64,000 bases of DNA from Chamaecyparis obtusa (taxonomy: Eukaryota > Streptophyta > Pinopsida > Cupressales > Cupressaceae), in contig BSBK01000880.1 of the NCBI GenBank assembly GCA_027943335.1, positions 506,001 to 570,000 of the forward strand. The letters are read 5' to 3'. Positions 10,156-20,585 of the stretch are shown piece after piece. Each line of letters starts with the position of its first letter. Position 1 is the first letter of the stretch. Below the pieces are notes generated by a model, which saw nothing but the letters and a program-made list of their open reading frames with translations, did no database searches and had not been told where the DNA came from. Position numbers and translations under genes: made by a program.

Positions 10156-12003
10156 CTACAAGAATAGGAGGAGGTCCTTGTTGTCCTCGTTTGCTTCTAG
10201 AGTGCAACCCGCTAGCTTATCTTGCAAATGACAAAGAGTCATCGCCGAAGCATGCATAATCTTCAAGCCAAACTTATTGGTTAGCTTGCATTGGTTCATC
10301 AACTCCTGCATATTATCCTTGATCTCTGCAATCTCTTTGTCCAACTTCTCAAACCTCCTCTTAAGAGTCCCTTTGAGCTTATTTTTATCCTCCAGGGCTT
10401 TAGTATTGTGAACAGGGGAAGGGGGCTTCTCTAGGTGATCAAGAGTAGGGCTTAGGGGTGGGGTAGAGATGATGGGAGCTTCCATGGTAGGTTTGGGATT
10501 GAGAACAGGGTCATGGGGGGGGGGGGGGGGCTCATGTGGTCTTCCGAGGAACCATTCATGGACTCAGTGGTCTGGGAGTCCTTGTTAGACATGGACAGCT
10601 CTTTAGTCGCTATTTCTAGCAGTTTAGTTTTGCATTTCTCTTTGGCCAGTCGGTTAGACCTCCTTCTACCTGACCCACTCAAATCAACCTCCAGGCTGAC
10701 CTGGCTCTCCATTAATTTTTTTTTTTGGCCTTATAGTCAATCTCTAGGGTACAATCATCCTCCTTCCTATCTTTAATATCCTCAAACTTGGAAACACAAG
10801 ACACCTCCTGGGCATCTTTCCCAGTGAATGGATTTTTAACACATTTCTTTTTATTCTTACCCTTTTTAGTGCCAGGAATAGCCTCCTTGGTAATACAGAC
10901 GCACTGGGAGGAAGACTAGGTGGGGTTTTCATTTTTGGCTAGGAAATCCACCTAGGTCATTTCTTGGATAATTAGGGGGGCTGAGGGGCCATACAAATAG
11001 CTTTGTGGAACAAGTAAAGGCATAACAGGAGGCCTTGGTGAAGGATAGGCATTTGCTTATCAGGGTTCTCCTTGATATCAAGGATGTTGCTTTCTATGGA
11101 GTGTAGGAGAAAGAAGGGGATGGATATTAAATCCTTGTTTCTCACATGGTTTAGAAACGGTAAATGGTAATAGAAAAAGATAGTGAATTTAACTTCCAAA
11201 GTGAAGTATTTCATCACAATGAGGTAGATTTTCAGCCAAAAATTTGACAGCTCCTCCCTATTGAAACCCCCTTGCTTTTTCACCGACATCTCACCATCCT
11301 TGAAGAACTGGTTGAGGCTAGTTGGGTTCGGAGTTCGACTGGTTTTCTTGTACTTTCTCCCCTTCATGGATAGCCCAATCGCCTTAGCTATCACCTCCTC
11401 ATTCAGCTAGAAGTGAATGCCACCAACAGAGACACTTCTATTATTCCAGGATGACACAAACTATTTGGAGATTTGTTCATCATGCCCACACTTCATTCTC
11501 TCCATGAAGCCCCAAATGCCACTCTCCTTGCAATAATGAGTCACTAGTGCATCAGAGGTGAAGGTCTCATCGATTTTATCAGGCTCAATGCAGAGAGTAT
11601 TGCCTCCCATGTCACAGTTCAGACCCTCCTTGGCCAGAATAAGCTGGTAAACATAGAGCCAAGTGTTACTGTAGAACTTGGTAAACCCTTTGTTATTACA
11701 AAAATTTTATGAATAAAACTTAAACTGCTGGCTTTGAGAAAATTTTTGGGAAATGGGCCCCGTACCGCAAGATCTAACAGATCGGCAGGTGCAATTAATA
11801 GTAATAATACCAAGGATACACTTGTTGTCCTCTTTGGCCAAGTAAGCCCTTTGATTCGGACAGCACCTCCTCCACATGTTTAAAGGGTAATTATGGTTCT
11901 TTATGGGAAAATGGGTTCCCTTTTCCATGATCACAAAAATCATTGGGACACGCTAGCACGTGATCTAGTGAGGATTCACATTGAATAATATATCATGGCA
12001 CAT
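10156..12003 (-). pseudogene. LINE ORF3: unknown protein with basic segment and coiled coil
   Basis: The ATG at 12003-12001 directly abuts the ORF2 stop in the same frame. Read with two early TAG stops and some frameshifts, it gives about 615 residues. The first half is probably globular, including EKGTHFPIKNHNYPLN and, at 10972-11394, an open stretch with LNQFFKDGE, VMKYFTLEVKFTIFF, LISIPFFLLHSIES and ILHQGLLLCLY. Then come a Lys/Arg-rich part (GTKKGKNKKKC, GRRRSNRLAKEK), a poly-Pro tract encoded by 16 C, and a predicted coiled coil (LKRRFEKLDKEIAEIKDNM). The block around FFLLHS and LHQGLL resembles, to my eye, domains annotated as putative plant transposon proteins, but I cannot name a family. 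It lies inside the target-site duplication, so it moved with the LINE. Confidence 0.65.
10515..10530 (+). repeat. Homopolymer run of 16 G
   Basis: On the minus strand this is C16 within LINE ORF3, encoding prolines. The frames before and after it differ by one base, so slippage at this tract (or an assembly error) accounts for that frameshift. Confidence 0.9.
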
Positions 12004-15000
12004 TTAAATTTCAATATCCATTTCTCCCCCAATGAATTGCTGAGTCACCAGAGGTAAATCTCTAACTGACCTCCAACTATTGAGTTTAGCTTGCCTTAGG
12101 CCCATTGTCACCATTGAGTCAGCAACATAATTCCTTTCTCTGTACATGTGAGTTATGGTGGTGCTCTAGAAGCTATTAATTAGCTCACCAATCTCCCTAA
12201 TGATAGGTCTAGCCCACCACCTCACACTAGCACCACTTTTGACTGCCTCAACCACCACCTTGGAATCCCCCTTGGTGGCCAGCTTCATGACACTCAAACG
12301 TTCTACAAATTCAATCCCCCAAAGAAGAGCCATTCCTTCCACCTGGGTGACTGTGCTGTTGTTGATGGGACTAGCATAGGCCAGTAGGCAGTCACCTCTG
12401 TGATCTCTTAGAACACCACCCCCACCTTGGCTCATATTATTTGCTGCCTCATCAACATTTAATTTAATCCATCCTCTTGGGGGGGCCACCCATTTGGTGG
12501 CTTTTCTAGCTATCTTTTTAAAATCATCAAACTTGGAGAACCCAGCAAGGATGTTCCAGCTGTCAGCAATTCTCACTTCCTAGGCAACAGGAGGGTAAGG
12601 AGGGAGCTTCCATTTGGCCATCCTGGCATTTTCGCATAAGAGCTTAGTACCAATATGGAGGCAAGCCTTTGGATGGTTACTCTCCTCTCTGAAAATCCTT
12701 TTGTTCCTCTCCTTCCAAATGGCCCAACAAATGTGAGGGGGTATCATATGCCAGAGGAGTTGGAGAAGGGGGTGATTAGAGGGGGCTCTCCAATTATTGA
12801 ATTGAAGCACTTCATGGTCCAGGGCCCACAAGATACCTAACTTGCCTATAACTCCTTGCCATATATTGGAGGCATAGTCATAGTGGATGAAAAAGTGGTT
12901 CACCATTTCCTCTTCCTTCTTGCATAGAATACATCTATTCACCATGGGGATGCCCCGCTTTATTAGGTTATCCTGGGTTAGGACCTTACCATGCATTAAG
13001 GTCCACCAGAAGAAGTTTATTTTTGGAGTGAGCTGGGGAATCCACACCTTCTTCCAATCTTCCGGGTTACCCTCCTCCTTCAGAAGTAGATTATAAGCTG
13101 ATTTAACATAGAAAGTACTAGCCTGGGTGGGGGCCCAGATAATAGAGTCCTCAAGCCTTGAGATTCTGACATTAGCTGTAATTTCCATGAGGTTCTTGGC
13201 TAAGTGTTGTAGCTCTGGTTTGTTCCTTGACCAATTAGGAATATCCTCCCAATCCCTGCCAGTGATATAGTTAGAGGCTCTGTTACCTTGGATAGGTCTG
13301 AGGTGGTCCATAATAGGTTTGAATCTATAGCCTAAATTAGGTTGGTTCTCTATCCAGTTGTCATCCCAAAATCTAATGGATCTTCCATTTTTTATTTTCC
13401 AGAGAACACCTTTAGAGAGAAGGGGCCTACATTTACATATATTTGTCCATAGTTTGGAGCCACTAGGGAGATCTCCATCTTGGAACATCCACCAATAGTG
13501 GTATCCTTGGAGGTACTTGGCTTCCATAAGTCTACACCAATCTGCCTTTCCTTTTATAAGCTTCCAGACCACTTTCGTGGTAAGGGCTTTATTCATTAGC
13601 CCAATTTTCCTTAGCCCCAGGCCATCCAATCTCTTCAAGAGGTAGACCGTATCCCAATTAACCAGAGACATCCTCTTTTTTTCTTAATATCCTGCCCAAA
13701 AAAGGGTCCTCTATATCTTTTCCAGTTTGTCCGCCATGTAGCCTCTGATTTTAAAGAGAGAAAGGAAGTAGACAGAGATTCCTTGAAGCATGGAGGCCAT
13801 GAGTTGCAGCTTACCAACATTGCTCAGAAACTTCCCCTTCCAACCAGCAAGTTTCCTTTGGGTTCTTTCAAGGATGGAATTCCAGAAGTCTTGGGACACC
13901 TCCTTAATTGTAAGGGGGAGGCCAAGATAGGTAGAAGGGAGTGAGGCCGCCAGACAACCTAGGATTCGAAACACCTTATTTTGTATCTCCATGGGGGTGT
14001 TGAAGAAGAATAGCCTACTCTTCTGATAGTTGATGCACTGTCCTGAAGCCCAAGCATAACTTTCCAAAATTTGTTTCCACTGCCTGGCCTCAATAACTAA
14101 GGAATATCCAAAAAGGAAGGTGTCATCCACAAACTATTCTAACACCACCTGAGGAATAGTGGAGGCAGGTTTGATGCCCTTTATTCTCCCCATAGTAGAC
14201 AACATGCAAAGATTCCTGATAATCACATCAATGACCATAATAAAAAAGTAAGGGGAGAGGGGTTCCCCCTATCTAAGACCCTTCTCAGGTTTAAAGTAAC
14301 TACCAAGGGACCCATTGACCAGAACAAAGAGGCTGGCAGTTTTAGTACATTCTTGTATGATCTGGATGACCTTCTCATTAAACCCCATTTTAGCAAGAAT
14401 TTTAATCAGAAAGGACCAATTAACTTTGTCATAAGCTTTGGAAATATCTAGTTTAAAAGCCATACCTAGAACCTTGCTCCTGTCCATAGAGTGGATGATT
14501 TCATGGGTGGCTATGGATGCATCCAGGATTTGTTTTCTCGACATGAAGCCTTTCTGAGTAGTGCTTATAATCTTGTCAAGTAGAGGCTTGATTCTACCCA
14601 CCGGGATCTTGGTAAGGATCTTATAAAAGGTATTGCATAGGCTAATGGGCCTGAAATCCATCATAGTGGTAGGATTATCATGTTTAGGAACCAAGACAAT
14701 GTAGGTTTGATTATGTTGCCTAAGAATGCAACCCATCCTGAAGAAGTCTCTAGCCCCCCATATAACATCGGTCCCCACAATGTCCCAATACTCTTGAAAG
14801 AACACCAGAGGAAAACCATCCGGTCTAGGGGCTTTATAAGCCCCCATAGCAAAGACTACCTTCCTGACCTCTTCATCAGAGACCCACTCCATGAGCATGT
14901 TATTGTCACTAATCGTTATAACACTTTGGATGTGGTCCAGGAGTTGATTTTGGATGTTGTCTAGGCAAATAGGGCCCGCATTAGAATACAAATCCTTAAA

Positions 15001-16205
15001 GTAGTTGACCACCACCAGGTTGATCTTATCCTTTACCTTGACTTCATTCCCTTCCTCATCTTTAATAGAAACAATAGTATTTCTTCTTTTATGGATGCTG
15101 GCAGACCTATGAAAGAAGGTCGTGTTCCTATCTCCTTCAGTGAGCCACTGGACTCTGGATCTCTGCTTCTAGTAGATTTCTTCTCTTTTTAGGGTTTCCT
15201 GCCACTTATTTCTAGTTGAATCCTCCTCGGCCTAGACCTGGGGAGGGAAATTACCAACAGCCAACTGTGCCTGGAGGGAAGCCAAGGCTCCAGATAGTTC
15301 CATCTTTTCTTTGTGGAAGTCACCAAAGCTATGTTTGCTCCATCCTTTAACCTCCATTCAGATAATTTCAAGCTTTTGGGCTATTTTGAACATAGCAGTA
15401 CCCTTGATATTGATCTTCCACAAGGATTTCACTTGGTCCCTAAAGGATGGGTGAGAGCACCATATAATTTCAAATCTAAAGGGAGTCAGGCTGACCTTAG
15501 GGGTGTCAAACTAGCAGAAAAAGAGGGGGTTGTGATCCGATGTCATTCTAGGGAGGGAAGATAAGGAGGAGTTCAGGCAGGGGCTCCATGAAGAGCTAGC
15601 CAAGGCCCGATCTAGTCTCACCTAGATGAGGTGGGGACCTTTCCTATTGTTGGACCAGGTGTAAGGGTTTCCCTTCAAATTGATGTCAGTAAGACTATGG
15701 AGGAGATAATGTGAGCCAGCTCCCCCATACTATTCGAGTAATCCACAAGACCACCACACTTTTCTGAAGGGTAAAGGGGGGTATTAAAGTCACCAGCTAG
15801 CAAGAAATTTGTAGAGCAGTCCTGATCTAGGTGGTGGCCAAGATCAACCCACAGGGAAGCTCTACCTGAATGTGTATTAGGAGCATAAATATTAAAGGTA
15901 GTCCACTCAGTACCATTTTTCCTGAAAGTGACAGCAAGGTAGTTGAGAGAAGAAGTAGATAGCTAACTAGATATCCTATTGGGGTTCCAGAGCATAGCAA
16001 TACCACCAGATGCCCCCACAGCTTCAGAATAGAGAAAGGAAACACCCGGCCAGAGATTGGGTGCTAGGATAGCGAAGTTACTAGCTAACATCTTAACCTC
16101 TTGGAGGAGTAGAACATCAAGCTTGAGATAAAAAATGTAGTGTTTGACATCACTTTGTTTAACAGAGCTGTTCAGTCCCCTCACATTCCATGAAAGACAA
16201 TTCAT
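12004..16205 (-). pseudogene. LINE ORF2 (endonuclease, reverse transcriptase, RNase H)
   Basis: About 1,400 codons, as expected for plant L1 ORF2. The start MNCLSWNVRGLNSS is the APE-type endonuclease N-terminus; it continues DVLLLQEVKM (catalytic Glu) and GASGGIAMLWN. The RT spans roughly 13700-15015, with YKAPRPDGFP, FRPISLCN, DISKAYDKVNW and the catalytic FVDD near 14125. A zinc-binding RT-associated region follows (12850-13110, CILCKKEEEMVNHFF). The C-terminal RNase H is at 12060-12500, with LNVDEAANN, TQVEGMALLW and GDSKVV supplying Asp, Glu and Asp, then HMYRERNYVADSM. Stops and frameshifts occur throughout. The TAA stop is at 12004-12006. Confidence 0.9.
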
Positions 16206-16208
16206 TTC

Positions 16209-17513
16209 TTACTTTTGAATCTAGATTCTAGGGTTTGCTGCTTACCTGTTGCAACATCCCTTATGGTTCCTCCTGATCTTTTTTCCCTATCTAAAGGCCT
16301 TCCCCTTGGTGTTTCCATTCCCACATTCACCTTTTTAGGCTTGGTTTTCTTCCTCTATGTTTTCCATTCCCCTTCATCATCCTCCAAATCATCCAGGGAG
16401 CTGGAGGGGATCTTCTTTACCAGCTTTAGGGGGGTTTAGTATCGAGCTTTGGGGATTGCACCACCAGATCCACTACAATGGTAGGCTATTCCACCTTAGT
16501 AGGGCTAGTCACCATTCCTTCTGGGGGGGCATTAAGGTGACTATTATAGGCTCCTCCATTGGCTGGAGAACAGGTTCCTCCATGGACGCAAGTGGGCCCA
16601 GGTCAGGGCATCCTTCCTTCATCACCTGGGTGGGGATGATCTCTCCTTCCTCCAGGGCTAGGTCTTCAATACCAAGAATTTCCAGTTCCTTAGCCACCAA
16701 GGATGGCCCAGAAGCCACTTTCTCTTCTTCACCTAAGGGAGGAGGGCCCTCAGCCATGCCCTTATGTTTGTTCTCTTTTTTTTTCCCGATTTTGGAGGAC
16801 TTGCAAGTATCAATAGTGTGGTCCCTACTATTGCAATTCGGGCAAAATAGGGTAGCATTCTCATACACTAGAGCTTGTGTCCATCTTCCCAGCTTCGATT
16901 TCAAGATGATAAAGTTTGGTAGGTTTTTAGTCAGGTTAACATTTACACAAAATCTAGCAAAAACAAGTCTAAACTTTGATTGAGTCACCTGGTCCACTGT
17001 GATGAAAGAGTGGAAGGAGTCTCCAATCCATCTGAAGACCTACTCATCCAAGTACTCAAGAGGGAGACTAGGGAGGTAGACCCAAACTAGGGCCATTCTT
17101 GTTAGGTCCATCATCAGATTGAATTCGGGTTTCCATTTTGTGAGGGCTAGGAAATGCTTACCATAAACACAAGACCCCACCAACACATAGGAAAGATCCT
17201 CAAGAGTGGTAAACTTAAATAGGAAAAGTCCTCCTGGCATAGCTGAAACTAGGACACAATCCTTGATCTTCCACTGAATAGTCGCCCATTTCCTCACCAT
17301 CTCTATGGTAGGCCAAAAGTTGAAGAAATGACCGACCAAAGACAACTGAAAGTCCGCCATTGTTCGATTCACAACTAAATTCTAGAGGGATAGTTTAGCA
17401 CCCTCTTTAGTCTGAACAAAATCCACCAAAAGAGCCTCCAAAGATTTTTGAGCATCTCCAACAAGGGCCCCTTTCTAGTTGGGTTTTGAGGGAGACAATG
17501 GGGGTACCGACAT
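16209..17513 (-). pseudogene. LINE ORF1 (DUF4283-like RNA-binding protein)
   Basis: The ATG at 17513 opens a frame (MSVPPLSPSKP) running to a TAA at 16209-16211, about 434 codons with several internal stops, mostly TAG. Residues around 50-160 match the N-terminal domain of plant LINE ORF1 proteins (DUF4283; e.g. WATIQWKIKDCVLVSA, VWVYLPSLPLEYLDE). A CX2CX4HX4C zinc knuckle (CPNCNSRDHTIDTC) lies near 16830-16870, followed by a Lys-rich stretch and a long acidic linker. The family role is binding LINE RNA in the retrotransposition particle. ORF1 and ORF2 share a frame with only TAA-GAA between them, so reinitiation or readthrough could couple them. Confidence 0.8.
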
Positions 17514-17728
17514 AAAATAACACTTTTTGAGACTCCCCCATTGACTCAGGCTCTGGGCCTGTGACAGATGATATCACAGGATTAGCCTAGGGTTCAGGAC
17601 CAGCAGGCAGGTCAGCTAGGGGATAGCATCTCCCCTAGGGGAGGCAGGCATGGGGGCCTACAATTTGAAAATTGGATTGGGCGAGAAGTTGCAGAGTACA
17701 AAAATTGTTAGTGTGGATAAATGTTTAT

Positions 17729-17747
17729 ACAATTACGGTTATGTTTT
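17729..17747 (+). repeat. Target-site duplication of the LINE, right copy
   Basis: An exact 19-base match to 9759-9777, marking the 5' end of the LINE. Confidence 0.9.
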
Positions 17748-19675
17748 GTCTATTATGACTAATATATAAAATGATATGAGATACTTAATATATATAATAT
17801 CCTATTTTTAGTTTATTAAATAATATTACACAAGGAGCTTGCAGGAATTGTTGTTGTTGTTGCCAGAGAATGAAAAGAGAAATTGAAGGTCTTATTGTAG
17901 TTTAGAAAGATCCAATAGTATAAAGTAACTTTCATGGTGAAATTGTTTGGTGGTTTTACTATTTATATATTATTTTAAATTCTATATAATAATAAATTTT
18001 TCCTCTTATTTTAATATAATGGTGATTTGAAAAATTTAAGAAAATAACAATATTAATTATGGCTAATTGTTTGAATATTGAATTCTATAATCAGTAATTT
18101 TCAGTTTCTATTTGTTCGACAAAAAGTTGGTCAATGATCATAGAAATAAATAACACTCCGGAGATCAGAAAATGGGATCAACCCCTGTTTCCCTAATGGG
18201 ATCTGTGTTAAATTGTTTTTTTTTTAATTTTTTGTAGATTTGATTGCCTATTTTAATGGCAACACACTACTAATGGTTGTACTATTTAATGATAGTTTTG
18301 TTATTGACAAACAAAATACAACCAAAATTTAAATTTGATTTGTATAAGTAAATGAAATAATTGAAAAAAAATTCTCATGAGATATGTGATTTATATCTTT
18401 GGGTAAACAAATGTAACATAACTTTATTGAAAGATCAAAAATTCACATTTCTATTGTGATTTGTAGGTCTATATTAATGACGTGAAATTTCTTTGCAATT
18501 CAAACTTTAGAATTCCAAACTTCCAATTCTTATTTTGTTTCGGAAGATGGAAAATTTGAGATTCGTATTTGTCATTGTTGTACTTTAGAAAAGTGAAAGT
18601 CCAACATTTTTTATTACTTGTGAAAGTCCACCATTAAATTCAAGAAAGAATATAACTGTAGATGTGCATTGGAAATGGAAATTTGATATTCATTTATTTG
18701 GTCACAGCTGATAGGTATTTTCCTTTCTCAAACACAGCCTAGAGTTGTGTTATCAATCTGTATAATCAAGTAAAACCTTTTAATCACTATAATTAATTAC
18801 AAATTAAAGGCAAGTATACTTGCCTTTGTAGTATTTTAGTATAATTTTAAATTTGATAATCTCGCAAATTAATTGATTTTAAGTTTGATAGTTTGATTAA
18901 GTCTCATGGAGTATGATAAAATATGACAGATTTTATGTATGTAGAGGCTAATACATTCTAGCATTATGTAATATCATTTAGTATGCTAGAAATATACACA
19001 ATTTATTTAAAATAATATTATAATCTTTATTGTAATGATAATATCAATATAATGGTACTCTAAATAAAACACAGATGTTTTATAGACTAAACGACTACTA
19101 TTAGACATTTGATAGACAATTTTTATCCAACTTTTTACATAAAATGTGATAAGCTGAAATTGGGGAATTAACTTCTTGCCAGTAGAAAGTAATAAAATTA
19201 CAATAGTTAGTAAAGCACGCAAACTGAGGACCTAAAAGCATGTTGAGTTGGGCGTCTATATTTCATTAGAGTTTATTGACACCAAATAGACAGCTATTAA
19301 ACCAGTAGATAAATAGATTTATAATAACAAAATCCAATGTGTGACTTAATTATTATATTTATATTAAGTTTTACTTAATAAATAAATAAAAGAAACATGC
19401 ATCTCGATAGTCAATACCCTCCATCTCCCCACCTTACGTATTTATGAAGACAAAGTAATTTTCATACAAAGCCACTCCAAAAACCTAAGCGAGAAGAGAT
19501 GTGACATCTAAAATATTACTTACTTTGAATGCTCATCCTTCAATTGAATTGAGATATCCTTCTTTCTTAGAAACTTCAACAAACATAGGCATCCCAAATA
19601 AATCATACTAGTTTCCTAGAAAAAAAACATATCTATATTTGCAAGAAAGGCCAGAACAAAAAATCCAATTTATCA
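17748..19675. other. Gene-free AT-rich stretch upstream of the plastid-protein gene
   Basis: No coherent coding frame or LTR pair was seen. The part just upstream of 19676 should contain the promoter of the following gene if that gene is expressed; I could not pick out a convincing TATA box. Confidence 0.4.
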
Positions 19676-20585
19676 ATGAAAAATTCCATGTTGAAATGCA
19701 CTCAAATCCCATGCATACCAGGCATTAGTTGGGATCATAAAAATTGGTACAGAATCTATAAGAGCCTCAAGCCCATTTCTTCTCGTTATGGAGCTCATTA
19801 CAATTCCAAAGGGGAAATCCTCTCAACCTTCCCTTGCATTCAGTTTTGAATCCCAAATTTTTAATTGCAAAAGACCCAAGAAAAATAAATAAAAGAGGTT
19901 TGTTGTGGGTGCATGTTATCAGAGCTACAAGGTAAGAAAATGTTGGCTGATCTCATCACAAAACTTCTTGTTTTACTTAATGCCCAAATAAATTTAATTG
20001 TGTGAACACATCCATTAGCATGACTTTAGAAGTCTCGACAGTTTTGAATCTTATCATAGCTCTTCAAATAATGGAGGAGATGTCACCCCAGATCACATCA
20101 AACATTATAACATTTTGTTTTCTATGTAAGTAACTCAATTCAACTCTGCAATGAATTCCCAAACTTATTTTTCAGAGTTGCAGGTATAATTGGGTGTTTG
20201 ATTAGACTATCAAAGGGGATCTTAGGTGTGCTTTATAGGGAAAAGAGGGATTTTGAAAAACTTGAAGTTAAACAAAGAAAATTCTATCACTATTTCAAAT
20301 TTTTTCTAGTGAATACATAAAAAGATTCAAGGATTTTGATATAGAGAAAATAGATAAAAATCTATCCCTATTTCAACATTTTGTTTAGTGTAATACATAA
20401 AAAGATTGAAGCATTTTGATGAAAATAAAATAGAGAATGCGGTGGAAATTGTGGAAGAAGTGGCAGACGGTGTGAAAGATATTACAGAGGTGACTGAAGA
20501 GATTGCTGAAAAAATAGAAAAGCACTCCAAAGAAGGGGGCATTGCTCATGAAAAAGCTGAAATTTTTGATGAAATCTCAGAGTGA
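19676..20585 (+). pseudogene. Probable plastid-targeted membrane protein gene, multi-exon, one frameshift
   Basis: Exon 1 (19676-19931) starts MKNSMLKCTQIPCIPG and has the Ser/Lys/Arg-rich, acid-poor look of a chloroplast transit peptide, ending WVHVIRAT before a GTAAGA donor. Exon 2 (20042-20125, GGDVTPDHIKHYN) and exon 3 (20176-20266 or slightly beyond, VAGIIGCLIRLSKGILGVLY, a possible membrane segment) join in matching phase through AG acceptors and a GTAAGT donor. The last exon (about 20410-20585) is acidic and helical (AVEIVEEVADGVKDI), ending FDEISE at a TGA. A one-base deletion near 19811-19813 breaks exon 1. Intron 2 is only 50 bp, and the exon 4 acceptor lies in a tandem duplication. 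It could be a recently damaged gene, a functional gene with a sequencing error, or a pseudogene. I do not name the family. Confidence 0.6.
20281..20436 (+). repeat. Tandem duplication across an intron-exon boundary
   Basis: Two diverged copies of about 75-80 bp (20281-20355 and 20361-20436) share ctatttcaa, a T-rich stretch ending tag, aatacataaaaagatt and attttgat. The second copy leads into the last exon of the plastid-protein gene. Confidence 0.7.

Larger units (their letters stand above)
9778..17728 (-). mobile_element. L1-type LINE with three ORFs, nearly full length
   Basis: The unit is 7.95 kb and is bounded by a perfect 19-bp direct repeat (9759-9777 and 17729-17747), as expected for target-primed reverse transcription. 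On the minus strand, ORF1, ORF2 and ORF3 follow with almost no spacing: ORF1 ends TAA, one codon intervenes before the ORF2 ATG, and the ORF2 TAA abuts the ORF3 ATG. A 378-bp 3' region follows ORF3. The tail at the 3' junction is only a few T residues on the plus strand, so any poly(A) has been lost or overlaps the T-rich end of the duplication. All three ORFs contain stops and frameshifts, so this copy is dead. Confidence 0.85.

Noticed and set aside
16357..16983. 208-codon plus-strand open frame
   Set aside because: It lies antisense to LINE ORF1, whose zinc knuckle and DUF4283-like blocks are clear on the minus strand.
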